A DNA stretch of 64,000 bases from Otatea glauca (Eukaryota; Streptophyta; Magnoliopsida; Poales; Poaceae), in the NCBI GenBank assembly GCA_036346275.1, contig CM070730.1, forward strand, positions 8,184,309-8,248,308, read 5' to 3'. Made by a program: the position numbers and the translations under genes. Shown here piece after piece: positions 36,721 to 48,087 of this stretch (positions are counted from its first letter, which is position 1; each line of letters begins with the position of its first letter). The notes beneath the pieces are model-generated. The model made no database searches. It saw only the letters and a program-made list of their open reading frames with translations, and was not told the DNA's origin.

Positions 36721-39700
36721 TGTAAGGCCCCATTTTTGATAAATAAATACCAAAATGGATACCATGTGCATCTGATACTAGTCCCATGATCGTGAGCTAG
36801 TACGCACAAACACAAATTGATATCACAGTCATACACAAACTTTATTACACAGCGGAAGTAAGATTACATATTATTTTTACAATACCAAAAGTAAAACTGC
36901 AGTGGAGACAACTTCTTGTAGTATGCCTTTTTAACCCATTGTTCCACAGGCAACTGACAAGGGAAAATCCTTAGATAAATTCATCGTTAAATTCCCCGTA
37001 TCCTGCATCAACGTAAGAATCGTCGGGGAAATCTGTTTCTTCACCTAAAAACATCAACATTGGCAAGTTGAGTACTTATGTACTCGCAAGACTTATGCAA
37101 ATCCTAAAATACATGCAGGCCGTTCCAATGAAAGGCTATTAAGGTTAATTTGCATAAAGCTGGTTTGAAATGTAAATACAGAATAATAGGTTGCAAAATG
37201 GAATTTAAATAAAAGCAATTTAATATTGTAAGTGATAGAATGTAAGCATCAATAAATCACGAATGTTTGGGTATACTGATCATACTTAAAACCATTTCCT
37301 TCCGCACACAGCGAAAATGACCAACACGTGGTAGAAACCACTTTTTATGAAAATAAGCAAAGCGCTAACTATGTGATGACTTTACAAGTGTCCATGATCA
37401 TGACGCGCTAATCGATTAGTTTTACACTGCAGAGGTATACTGACTTTCCCACAAGACATGGTGACTCTTTGAGCAATCGATATTTGCACACTGCCTTTGG
37501 TGTGCCGCAGAGAGTCATGTTATAACTGTTACATTATTTAAACCTAACTTTGCACCAGCACGGTGACGATAAACCCATTCTGTGGTGTAAGAACTCAGAG
37601 CATAGAAATGATGGAACTACCCACAATATGGCATACACCGTTATATTGGTAGACGTTTAATCCATGATCACCTCGGTGTGGACGTCCGTCGAGCAATTCA
37701 TTAAGAAACACTCGTACTACTCCGGCCTTCCAAGTGCAAAGCTAGTTTTAAAAACTTAATAAGTTAGAGCTGTCCCATACCAAAGACTTGTGGTTGTATG
37801 AATATTCTTGGCCGAAAACAACTCATAGTTCGGTCCTTAATCCGACACGGGCAATAATCTCCACCCTACACTACGTGCAAAGACATGCACAACCGGCTAT
37901 TGCCAATAATTGCCCGCATCTAAACCATAGTTTTATTTTCATTTTCCAACCAAATACCAACCACAAAAATGGTCATACCCATTTAAATGTCATGTCCAAA
38001 GTCTTTAATCATATCACGCTTTATCTTCATTTAGCTTTGGCTAAGCATTTCACTAAATGTGAGTAACCAGATTGACATTAAATATTGTCTAAGCTATTCT
38101 AGGGTTTTCAAGGTTCACAATTTTCTACTTATCAAGGAAGTTCTATAAGTCTACTGGTACAATTACCATTACCCGAAATATAGCAGACTTTAACAAAATA
38201 AAGTATGAAGTAAAACATTTAATGAAAACATTTATAAAACTAGGATCAATATGATCAAGGGGGGGTTTGCTTGCCTTGTTGAGTGTCCTCGACTTGAACT
38301 CTGTTAAATCGAATACACCGGTTTAAATCGGATTCTACACGTCGTATGGCGACATATAATAAATACCAAATTTCGATAAGGCCAAAAAGAAATTAGATGG
38401 AAATATTCAAATAAAATGATTTCACAAATTCAGGAATGATTACATGAGTTATTTATTCCCATTTACAATTTAAAGATTTAGTTTATTTAAACCATTATGG
38501 CATTATTTACTACCCATTTTATAACTTAACTTTTTCTTACAACACACCTAAGTATTTTTACAGATTCTGGTTTCTGAGATTACATGGATTCTAATAAAAT
38601 TTATTTTACTAAATTTGGAGGTTATTTGCAAAATTTTCATGAATGGTATATTTCTAATCTTTCTTTTAAATTTGAATTCGAATTTCAAATAAAATTCAAT
38701 TCTGAAATATTTTTGCATATTCTGAATCTACTGAATTTTATATGAATTTAGAAATTTATTTCATCAAATTTGGTTAAATGATTCAAAAGTTATGGCTAAA
38801 TGAATATCTAGGTTTTCAATAAACACTGAAAATCAGAAAACTGCCGAAAATGGAAAGTGCGCTTTCGCGGGAAAATGCGCTTTCCTCGGGCGGGCGGAAC
38901 CACTGAGGCGCCGACAAACGGGTCCACCGTCGATGGCTAGCGTTGCACGCGCTTGTATGGTGCCGTATGTGAACCCGCGCGACGCGTGAAAGGCGGTATG
39001 GTCCGATGTGTCGACATGACAAGACGGCCAAGACGCTGATCGACCGGCCGGCTCAGATGGTGGCCACAAGAAGATGGCGCATGCGCGCGGCGCTAACAGC
39101 CCGCCCGCAGCGGTGACCAGAGCGAGTGCGGCAAAGCGAAAGCTCACGCCGTGGCGAACCATCACCGCATGGCGGAATCGATTCCACCGAGGCACCAGCG
39201 GACCAAGGCGCACCTTTGGGTGGTGGCACGGTGACCGGAGGTGGCCGGGAAGGCGGTCGGCACCGACGAGGGGCGGCGGAACTCACGGCCGGCCGGCGAC
39301 ACGACGAACTAGCTACTCCTAAGCTTGAAGATCACCCCTACGACCATCAGTGCATCACAAGGATCCCATTTCTGGGTTTAGCTCAAAGAATGAATGGCAG
39401 AGGAGGGTTCTCACCGTGCGCGGTGGCGGCGGAAGAAGAAGCGAGGCGGCTCTCGCCGGGAAGAAGGGCTCGGGAAAATGGTGTGGACGAGTTCTGGATG
39501 CTCGGAAGACTCGGTCGAAGGAATTTGGTTGGAATGGGTTGAGGCGGTGTATTGGCGGTTTTCCCCTTTTCGGGTTTTGCCGTCGCGGAGAAGATGACAA
39601 TAGCAGCGGCGGAATGGGTGGCACGGGGTGGTAGCTAGGTCGGCTGCGACGAGACGAAGGGGTTTTATAGAGGCTCGAAGGCGGTGCGACGCGGGCGGCA

Positions 39701-40656
39701 CGCGAAGAACCGAGACGGTCTGCGTCGGCGCGAAGGCACAGCGAGGGGGAGAAGAAGACGCGGGCGAGAGGCTGCCACGCGGGGGCCAGATGGCGGTGGC
39801 TGTCGGCTGAGTTGGCTCGCTGACAGCCTGGGCCCACATGTCAGTGAAACAGAAAAAGAACTCTCGCGAAGGCTCACGACCGAACGGGATTTCAACGGAA
39901 ATTTCGACCATCAAAAGAGCACAAAATTTTATAAAAATTTTACCAGAAGTCGGAAAGATAATTACCATACTCCAGTAAAATTTTAGCTATTTTATGATGC
40001 ATGCAGATTTTTATAAAATTCTGACATTGCAACAGTTGCTGCATTGCCCATTCGGTTTTTCTTTTAATTTGCGATTTAAATGAAGTGATTATTTTATAAA
40101 ACTTTTTATTACGGTTTTAAATGATATTATACACGTTATGTAAAAATTAAAGACTTTAATTATTATTATTTAAATTTTAAAAATTCTGACATTACTGTTT
40201 TCCAGATTATTTATTCACTGTTTTTGAATTTTTAAAATTATAAAATCAATTAATAAATTCTTGATATTTTTACTGAAGGTTGATACTGTTTTTATGTCGG
40301 CAAGATAAAAATATTGGGTCAGGATGACTTATAGATATTTTTACCAAATTGTTTTACCATTTTACCCTGAGATATTTACTCATGATTATCTTTGATTAAT
40401 TGTTATTTTTATTAATCCAGCTTACCCACCGACTTAAGCATGCTGAGGAGAGCCCTCAGATATTTTTGGAGGCTTTGGTAAATTTTTGTTGAATTAACAT
40501 TTTTACTTTTTACCATATTCTTTGTTTCACTTTCTTGCATTAAAGAAAAGCCAAAAGAATACACAGAAAATCCAGGAAATTCAGAAATCTCGAAAATAAT
40601 ACACAAAAGATTTTTATTTCATTTTTCTTTATTTTATGATTTTTGAGGCTGTTACA
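36721..40656 (-). repeat. 5' LTR of element D
   Basis: A 3936-bp LTR with intact minus-strand ends TGTAACAGCC (40656) and GGGGCCTTACA (36721). It is collinear with 18425-22391. A TATAAAA motif on the minus strand is at 39663-39669. ORFs on both strands of the GC-rich part (38800-39990) mirror those of the other LTR and are not genes. Confidence 0.85.
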
Positions 40657-41710
40657 TATTTGCATGGAGCTAGAGATTTGCATCTGTTGCAAATAGAGAG
40701 CTCATGCATTGGAGTTTTAGCTTGTGACTTGATCATGTGTTGATCATCACAAGGCTAAGTGTGTTTTGTGCTTTGAGTTTGCAAAATGTGTTTTTGTAAA
40801 ATATTGAATGGATTTGTTATTTGCAAATGTGTTTTGCAAATAAGCTCCAGGTTGTGGGTTTCAATCCTAGAGCATGTGTTGACATTTGCAAATGTGTTTT
40901 GCAAAGTGTCGGGATCATGTATTGATCCTTACGTGGCTAGAGGATTGATCTCATAAGTTCTTGCTTTATTTGCAAATGTGTTTTGCAAATAAGTTGTGTT
41001 TAATGCGATTCTTTAGAGTATGTAATTAACATGTGCAAATGAGTTTTGCACAGTGTTATGATCACGTGTTGATCCTCACATAGCTCAAAGAATAAATCTT
41101 TATTGGTTTGGAGAAAAGTTTTTGTGAAAAACTTGGTTTTTTCCTTGTGGCCGGCACTACCGCTCATTGAGGCCGATAGTACCGCTAGGCTGGCAGTATC
41201 GCTTATGGGAACCAGTACTGCCGTCTCGGTCGGTACTACCGCCCAATGAGGTCGATAGTTATATTCCAGAGGGGAATGTTTTTAGGGTTTACCCGTCCGG
41301 CACTACCGCCCCCTGAGGGCGGTACGACCACTTGGCTAGCACTACCGGCCCTATATGGGTGTTAGTATCGGGAATATAACCATTGCCGACCATTGAGCCG
41401 AGGCCGGCACTACCAGCCCTAGTTGAGCGGTAGTGCTGGTTTTGCTGGAAAATGCCAGATTTACCCCACAACGGCTAGATTTCGTGTGGGGGGCTATAAA
41501 ATAATGCCAAGGTCTGGCATTATGTGTAGCTGACTTTGGGGAGAGTTTGTGGGAGTTGGTTGCATGTTTTACACTCTTTCAATTGGTTTTTGAGCTAAGA
41601 GTGAGCCCTAATTGCATGTGTTGCAATTATAAAGTAGATCGAGAGCCTCTTGTGCATGTGTTGCACTTGAGGAGAATCCTAGTGCATGTGTTGCACTTAG
41701 GAGATCACCG
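40657..41710 (+). repeat. LTR 'B', right part, with hairpin family and promoter
   Basis: Resumes LTR B after element D. Hairpins with TGTGT-type spacers occur at 40676, 40730, 40817-40843 (11-bp arms TTATTTGCAAA/TTTGCAAATAA), 40885-40905, 40912-40928, 40966-40992, 41032-41052 (TGTGCAAA/TTTGCACA), 41609-41629, 41652-41666 and 41681-41697. A CGGTAGTACCG-type array spans about 41151-41445. CAACGGCTAG at 41469-41478 precedes TATAAAAT at 41495-41502. Homology to LTR A ends near 41710. Confidence 0.75.
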
Positions 41711-42411
41711 GAGCTGTTGGGAAATGTGGAAATGTGGAGCTGTTGGGATGTGAACGGGGAGCTCACTGTTGTTTTGTTATCCAAAGTTAGCGTTGTTGAA
41801 TTTAGTGGTTTGATAATTGTTTTAGATGGTGTAGGGTGATGCCTCGTCATTCTGTTCATGTTGTCTACCATTGATTACCAGTTATTTATTATCTTTTCAT
41901 AAATGTGCTTTCAATCTATTTACTATATTTCAATTCAAGTTATTGCTTTCTGCAAATGAACCATACAGCAATCCTTTGTCAAGCCTGCATGAATATATTG
42001 CATCATTTTCCCTGCGGCTTGCTGAGCACTTTTTGTACTCACGGCTTTACGCCTTTGTTGATCAGTTGCTGAGGAAGGATCAGGAAATGCTGAATATCAT
42101 GAGGATGAATATTATGAAGACTACGTGGACTAGGAAGGCGTTTCCCCAGACGATTGCCTGTGGCATGTCGAATGGTCCATGTTATTTTTTTTCGCTGCAA
42201 TGTTTTATTTGTTTCTTAAGCCTTTAAGGCATAGTGGTGTAAACTTTGACCATAAGGTCATTTGCCTTATTTAATAATAATTTGCTTCTTCTTAGTTAAT
42301 TCGTTGTATGGAATAATATTTCATCTATGTTTCCACTGTGTGCACTAGCGTGATCCTAGACTAGTGCGGTATGCACAAAGGGTTTCGGATTTGCAATTCC
42401 GGGTCTCGACA
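41711..42411 (+). repeat. Truncated 5' LTR of gypsy element 'E'
   Basis: A 3' LTR portion ending GGGTCTCGACA at 42411, followed at 42416-42427 by TGGTATCAGAGC. The stretch near 42080-42150 (GACTACGTGGACTAGGAAGG) resembles a block common in grass gypsy LTRs. The left part of the LTR is missing. Confidence 0.65.
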
Positions 42412-42415
42412 GAGA

Positions 42416-42427
42416 TGGTATCAGAGC
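42416..42427 (+). other. Primer-binding site of element E
   Basis: TGGTATCAGAGC lies four bases after the LTR end. Confidence 0.8.
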
Positions 42428-43079
42428 CATATCGACTGTAGGTCGCTATCCTAGTTAGCATAGTCTTCAAAGTTATTTCCTAAATCAAACCAACAAATTG
42501 GTATTTAGTAGTTGTCTCCTCTCATCTTATTTTTAGGTTCTTATTCCTCTCCTTTGTTGAAATATTATTTTGAAAGTTTAAATTGATCTTATCTCATGAA
42601 ACTTCTCAAAGCCTCGGATCTTGTGCAAGGAATCAAATCAAGGGAGACGATGATCAAGCCATCAAAGAGCATGTCCGAGAAGACTACCATATAAGATAGG
42701 TTTGTAGCGCTCAACGGTGTTTAAGCATATTTCTCCATTCAATTTAGTTACGTTTAGTCCGCGTATACTAGGATTTTCATTGCTTTTGTGCCTGGTATGT
42801 TGTACACTTGCCCCAAGTACGGTGTTGCAACCATACCTCAAGTTGAAAGATTTATTTGCCTCTTTATTTTGTAGCCTTTTCGGCTATGTCCTTTGTTGAC
42901 TTTTGTCCTTGGGTATTACCTTCTCTCCTAGATGTCCTTACCACTTGTCTATTTTTTTCCCCTCTTACCTATCAAACCCTTGGATATACCCCAGAGTGAG
43001 TATCAACCATCTTACTATTGTTTTGGAGCTGGTCACAGTTCGCCAGTGGATGCCAATGTCAGTGCCGACCATGATGACC

Positions 43080-43690
43080 CCCAGCCTATCAATTAGGCAG
43101 AGTTTTCTACTGCTTTTGGCCACTCCCATATTCCAGATGGAAAAGTGGAGATGAAGAAGAAAGAGTTCCGAGAGCTCAAACAAGAAGGATGTCAGTGAGT
43201 GAATACCTCAACAAGTTCACTCAGCTTGCTCGCTACGCTCTAGAGGATGTAGTCACAGATGACGCTCGTCAGAAGAAGTTCAAGCGTGGGCTCAATCCCA
43301 ATTTAAAGGTGCAAGTTATTGGCAATGACTATATAGATTTTCAGCATCTTGTGGACAAAGCTATGCTTATTGAGGAATATCGCCGTGAATTAGAGGAATC
43401 CCGTAAGAGAAAGATGATGCAGTATGGAGCCCATCAGAATCACCAGTAGAGAGCCAGAACTAATGCACAACAGCCTGCTCGTTTTACTCATTCGACTGCA
43501 TTCAGAACACCTGCACCAGCACCTCGCCCAGCTCCTTCGGGCAATCACAACTTCAACACCAGCAGTAATCCACCTCAGAGGACCAATAATCTAGCTGCAG
43601 GAGTCATTTGGTTTAACTGCCTTGAAGTGGGGCATTATGTCAACAGTTGCCTAGGGAAGCAAGCTTTAACGCCAGTCCAAATGGAGCTAA
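43080..43690 (+). pseudogene. Element E gag remnant
   Basis: Frameshifted gag. One frame near 43100-43185 gives VEMKKKEFRELKQ; the next (43189-43449) gives MSVSEYLNKFTQLARYALED and VDKAMLIEEYRRELEESRKR. A knuckle-like WFNCLEVGHYVNSC near 43610-43655 has lost its first cysteine to tryptophan. The region between LTR and gag (42430-43080) is degraded. Non-functional. Confidence 0.7.
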
Positions 43691-43769
43691 GTTAAAGTTT
43701 CCAGTTGCAGAGAAGTCTGAAGGAATAAAAGTTTGCAGTGCTAAGGGAATAAGTTGGAAGATGTGTCAG

Positions 43770-44312
43770 TTGTTAGATAATTTCCTGATGTATTTCCAGA
43801 TGAGTTGCCTGGGATGCCACCTCATGGGGATATAGAATTATTGATTGAACTAGTTCCTGGAGCACCACCCATCTCTAAGAGACCTTACAAGATGCTTGCT
43901 AATGAGTTAGCTGAAGTAAAAAGACAGATTAAGAAGCTGCAAGATCAAGGTTTTATTCGATCAAGTTCTTCACCATGGGGAGCCCCAATTCTTCTAGTTG
44001 AAAAGAAAGATGGAACTCAGAGAATGTGTATAGATTATCGTTCACTCAATGAGGTCACCATCAAGAATAAGTACCCTCTGCTAAGGATCGATGATTTGTT
44101 TGACTAACTTCAAGGAGCCGAAGTGTTCTCGAAGATTGACTTGAGATCGGGTTATCACCAATTGAAGATTCGTAAAGAAGATATACCCAAAACAGCTTTT
44201 GTAAGTCGGTATGGGCAGTATGAGTATACCGTGATGTCTTTTGGATTGATCAATACCCCTGCTTACTTCATGACTCTGATGATCAAAGCATTTATGGAAT
44301 ATCTGGATAAGT
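43770..44312 (+). pseudogene. Element E reverse transcriptase N-terminal remnant
   Basis: The protease is deleted and gag runs almost directly into RT. Visible blocks are FPDVFPDELPGMPPHGDIEL-like text, then PYKMLANELAEVKRQIKKL, APILLVEKKDGTQRMCIDYR and VFSKIDLRSGYHQLKIRKED. One in-frame TAA at 44105-44107 interrupts it. The sequence leaves the family after MEYLDKFV (about 44312), just before the position of the catalytic x-x-DD motif, so no polymerase could be made. Confidence 0.8.
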
Positions 44313-44576
44313 TTGTTGGGCCTTTATCGAATTTTTACAATTTTTACATCATTTTCTGCAATTTTTTTTAAAATTTCCTATTTTCCCAATATTACTTTAG
44401 TCTCTCGATTTTCGGTAGAAATCGGCGCTTATCGTTTGATAATCAAGCTAAACTGGTCGATTTTTGGTTTGAAATTCAAATTTATTCGATTTCTACCGAT
44501 TTTCTCTTGATTTTCCACAATTTTTTATGTCGAGCTGCTAGTGATTTTCAAGCCTCGTAGGGTTTTGCAAACTCTG
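44313..44576. other. Unassigned AT-rich stretch between element E and hAT copy
   Basis: Rich in ATTTTT and TTTTCxx runs, with no open frame or recognised repeat. It probably resumes at 46092 after the hAT insertion. Confidence 0.4.
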
Positions 44577-44584
44577 GTCGTGAT

Positions 44585-46083
44585 CAAGGTTTTAAATTTC
44601 GGTTTCGGAATGAATTTCGTCTCAGGTCGGATAACGAAATTTCAGGAAATTTTGAAATTTCAGAATTATTTCGGATGAAATTTGAATTTGAAAATTCAAA
44701 TTCGGTCCAATCCGGAAAATAAAAACCGAAATTCGGCGAAAAAACCCGAAATTTAGTAAATTTCCAAATTTTGGGTTTTTGCACTGGCTGAAAAGTGGTC
44801 TAAACTTTATCAAAAAATTTTGAAATTTGTTTTGGAGGTTTCTGACACAATGCTGATGTTCTCACAAAAATTTTAGCTAATTATCACATATGAAGAATTT
44901 TTAAAAATTCGGAGAGTGGTACTGTCCTGATAAAACACTGACCGACAAGTTTGATCGGAATGGAAAATGGTACAAATCAAGTTATAAACTATTGAATTTT
45001 TTTTTCATAGTTATGATCCATAAATAATATTATCATAAAAATTTCAGCTGATTATCACATGTGAGGAATTTTTAAAAATTCGGAGAGTGGCGCTGTCCAG
45101 ACAGAACACTGATCGACAAGTTTGATCTGAATGGAAAATGGTACAAATGAAGTTAGAAACTGTTGAATTTTTTTTACATGGTTATAATGTATCTATAATG
45201 CTCTCATAAAATCTTCTGATGATGATAAAACTTTATAAATTTTTAAAAATTCGAACAGTACTACTGCCTTGTTAAAAGGCTTACCGGCAAACTTGAACAA
45301 AATTAAAAATTATGTAAACCATAAAATTTTTTGAAAATTTTACAGAACGGTGATAAGGAAGTTATTAATATCCCATAAAAATTTTGATTCATGATCACAC
45401 TCCAGTGAATTTATAAAATTCTTACAAGGCACAGTACCATTTATGTTCTTTTCTTTTTGATTTTTGAAATATAATATAACAAACGAAGTTCAATGCTTGC
45501 ATAGATTTGATTGACCAAACAAAAAAAGTTTAAATTTTTTGAAAAATTTATATAATGGTACTGAGTCAATTATTAGTCTCTCAAAAAAAATTAGATCATA
45601 ATCACACACAAGAAAATTTATAAAATTCTGACAATATAACTGTCCCAATTATGTTCATTCTGTTTTTGATTTTTTAAAGATAACAAATGACGTTAAATTA
45701 TTTGAAATTTTTTATGTATGATCCTAAACTACTAAGGATAGTACCATAAAATTTTCAGATTTTTATCAAGCTTGTACAATTTTATAAAAATCGGACAGTG
45801 TTTCTGCCAAAATTTGAAAATATTTTAAAAATTAGGTTTTTCAACAAATTTTCATAGGAGATGACTTTCCTAAGGGTTATTGGACCAAATTCGGTCAAAT
45901 CTGGCCCTAAAACTTTCAAAACCGGCAAAAAAACACGAAATTTCGTCGAAAAAACCGAAATTTTCGGATTTTTACTGTAGTAATTTCAATTTTTTTAAAA
46001 AAAATTTCCGAACGGTACTTGAGATTTCGGGGTGGTCCGAAATCCGAAATCTCGGCGAAATTTCGCCAAAATTTGGAACCTTG
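44585..46083 (+). mobile_element. Non-autonomous hAT-type element, copy 1
   Basis: A 1499-bp element with terminal inverted repeats CAAGGTT...AACCTTG, flanked by the 8-bp duplication GTCGTGAT (44577-44584 and 46084-46091). The 8-bp duplication and CA-starting end fit the hAT superfamily. Subterminal regions are dense in CGAAATTTCG-like motifs. The interior holds about six diverged tandem units of 160-210 bp. No transposase is encoded. A second copy, inverted, is at 61471-62959. Confidence 0.8.
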
Positions 46084-46295
46084 GTCGTGATACATGCATG
46101 GTTCCGTGACTTCCGTCAGAGCAAAACGAAGGAATACATGACAATAACAAAAGAACAAAATCAAGTACGAATTGAACGAGATCGATCACTTCATAAAAGA
46201 AAGAGTTTTTCCATGGTCCAAGCTGGCACGCATGCCATAAACATTTCTTGAAGAGTTCTGCGCTTCAATTCAACTATACTTTAATTGATTTTATA

Positions 46296-46566
46296 GAGCA
46301 TGTATAATAAAGTTACGTCAGCTGGCTCTTAACTTATACACATCAGTTTTGGTTTATATGGAGGAGTGAGAAAAGTGGAGAGACAGGAGAGCTGGCTTTT
46401 ATTTAGTAGTCAGCTTTGCACGGAAGCATAGAGAGATTATTTATGTATAAGAGAGAAAAGATAGTTATTGCACAACATCTAGAGACAACCTTTAGAGATA
46501 GTTATTGTACAAACTGGTTTTTAGCTTACTATTAACCAGTAGTTGACTTTGCTATTGTACTTGCCC
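46296..46566. mobile_element. MITE-like element with imperfect terminal inverted repeats
   Basis: Left end GAGCATGTATAATAAAGT; right end, reverse complemented, GGGCAAGTACAATAGCAAAGT. Both are flanked by TATA, a possible short duplication. About 270 bp, non-coding. Confidence 0.55.
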
Positions 46567-46599
46567 TATAAAAATGGTTTAGAATAAGGCCGGTCGCTT

Positions 46600-46865
46600 T
46601 GTATATACGAATAATTATCGTTTTAGATATCGATACGATCTCCAAAACATAACTTTGATTAATTAATTTCTATTATAATATATTTATAAAATCTAATAAA
46701 ATTATATTGTTACGAAATTACTTTTTGGGACAAATCTACACATATGATTTTCATGTATCCAATTTAAACATTTAAAAATATATTGACTATCAAAGTTTTA
46801 AAAATTCGACTACATTGTATCTAAAATGATAACTATTTGTGATAGGAGGAACTGTAACTTATGTT
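46600..46865. mobile_element. Degenerate Stowaway-like MITE
   Basis: Partly inverted ends are visible (ATTATCGTTTTAGA near 46613 and TCTAAAATGATAA near 46820). The interior resembles common grass Stowaway text around ATAACTTTGATTAA. Boundaries are uncertain. Confidence 0.35.
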
Positions 46866-46869
46866 GAAT

Positions 46870-48080
46870 ATTGGAATATGAGTAAATTAAGAAGCTTCTG
46901 CATATGTTTACATGAAAGTCAAGTACGTCAACCACAGGCAAATGGGGGTGTTGTTTTCATGTCTGCAGTGGTAGTATAGGATGCTAGTAGTAATTTCTAA
47001 TTTGTAAGCATGCGTCGTGCAAATCGATGAGATCGATGCACAGTGGACACCGGGGAACAAAAGGCCATGAGTCATGACCGCCGATCGAATGCACCGACCA
47101 GGTAATCATTCCTTTTTTAGCTATATGGCAATTTTTTTTAAAATTAGTCCATTACAAAAATAACTTCATTCTTAATCATAGAAACATCGGAAGAGGACAC
47201 ACGTCACCTTCCGCATTCTGATACTACTAAAGTTTTTATCGCGCTGTAAGAGCGTAATAGCTATTATTACAATTACATTCGTAATAGTTAAAATTTCAAG
47301 AAAAATCACGAACGAGGCTGGAAAATTAACGTAGGCCTCCATGGAAGAAAGGAACAACGACGCTTACATCAACACGACCCCAGCCTGGTACTATAGCCCA
47401 TAAAGGGTTTCTTTAGGAGGCCCATCAAGGGCTTGAGGCCTATACATAAGGCCATTACGTCCAGCTCCTAATTTTCTAGCTGGAGGCTCAACGGCAGCCC
47501 ACAAACTGGAATGTCCAGTAACTAACTTGGTGACAAAGCCCATCAAAGTAGGTAGGTCTCAATATTGCAGAGTTGAGAGTTTCAGGCCCAGAGTCACAAT
47601 TGAGTACCGATTACTAGTCAGCATTTAGGCCCCTGTTCAAGGAACTAATAAGCCAAATCCAATGGAATATTTGATGCAGAGGATTCAACTTATTAGCTAC
47701 TCCTAATATGTTGGCACAAACGAGTTTTTCATGTATTTATGCATGCTGGGATTTACAATTAAATTGAATCATACATACTCTGTTCAAACTTCAAGCACAC
47801 CCAGAGTTTGAATACTCGAGCTGAAACAATTGGTTATACCTTTTTATTACGAAACAATTAACCTTTTATTAAGTACCATTTGGCACATGAGCACTAGCTA
47901 CACTTCTCTCAAAACTGAGAAGACACACACAGCGAAAAAAGAATACAGGTCAGCCAAAGAAAGTGCTCTCGCACAACCATACACGCGCTCACAGCCAGCG
48001 TACGTACATACAAGCTAGTCACAACAAGCTAAGCTATCACGTCCAATGCAAACCAATCGCCACTCTACAATTGCATCGAT
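46870..48080. other. Intergenic region downstream of peroxidase 1
   Basis: No coding region is convincing. Candidate minus-strand poly(A) signals (TTTATT on the plus strand) lie near 47840 and 47872, about 215-250 bp beyond the peroxidase stop. Confidence 0.4.
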
Positions 48081-48087
48081 CGATCGA

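Larger units (their letters stand above)
18425..40656 (-). mobile_element. Ty3/gypsy chromovirus-type element 'D', nested host of element C
   Basis: Two LTRs of about 3.9 kb (18425-22391 and 36721-40656) in minus orientation are flanked by the 5-bp duplication TATTT (18420-18424 and 40657-40661). The 5' LTR is the right-hand one, followed by a TGGTATCAGAGC primer-binding site. The internal region keeps RNase H, integrase and a chromodomain-like tail, but no protease or reverse transcriptase is visible. Element C (24412-35711) is inserted in it. D as it stands is not autonomous. Confidence 0.85.

Noticed and set aside
45880..46251. A 123-codon ORF starting MDQIRSN, with a similar one on the minus strand near 61477-61677
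   Set aside because: It sits in the terminal part of the hAT element and, in copy 1, runs past the element end into flanking DNA, so it is not a transposase or a stable gene.
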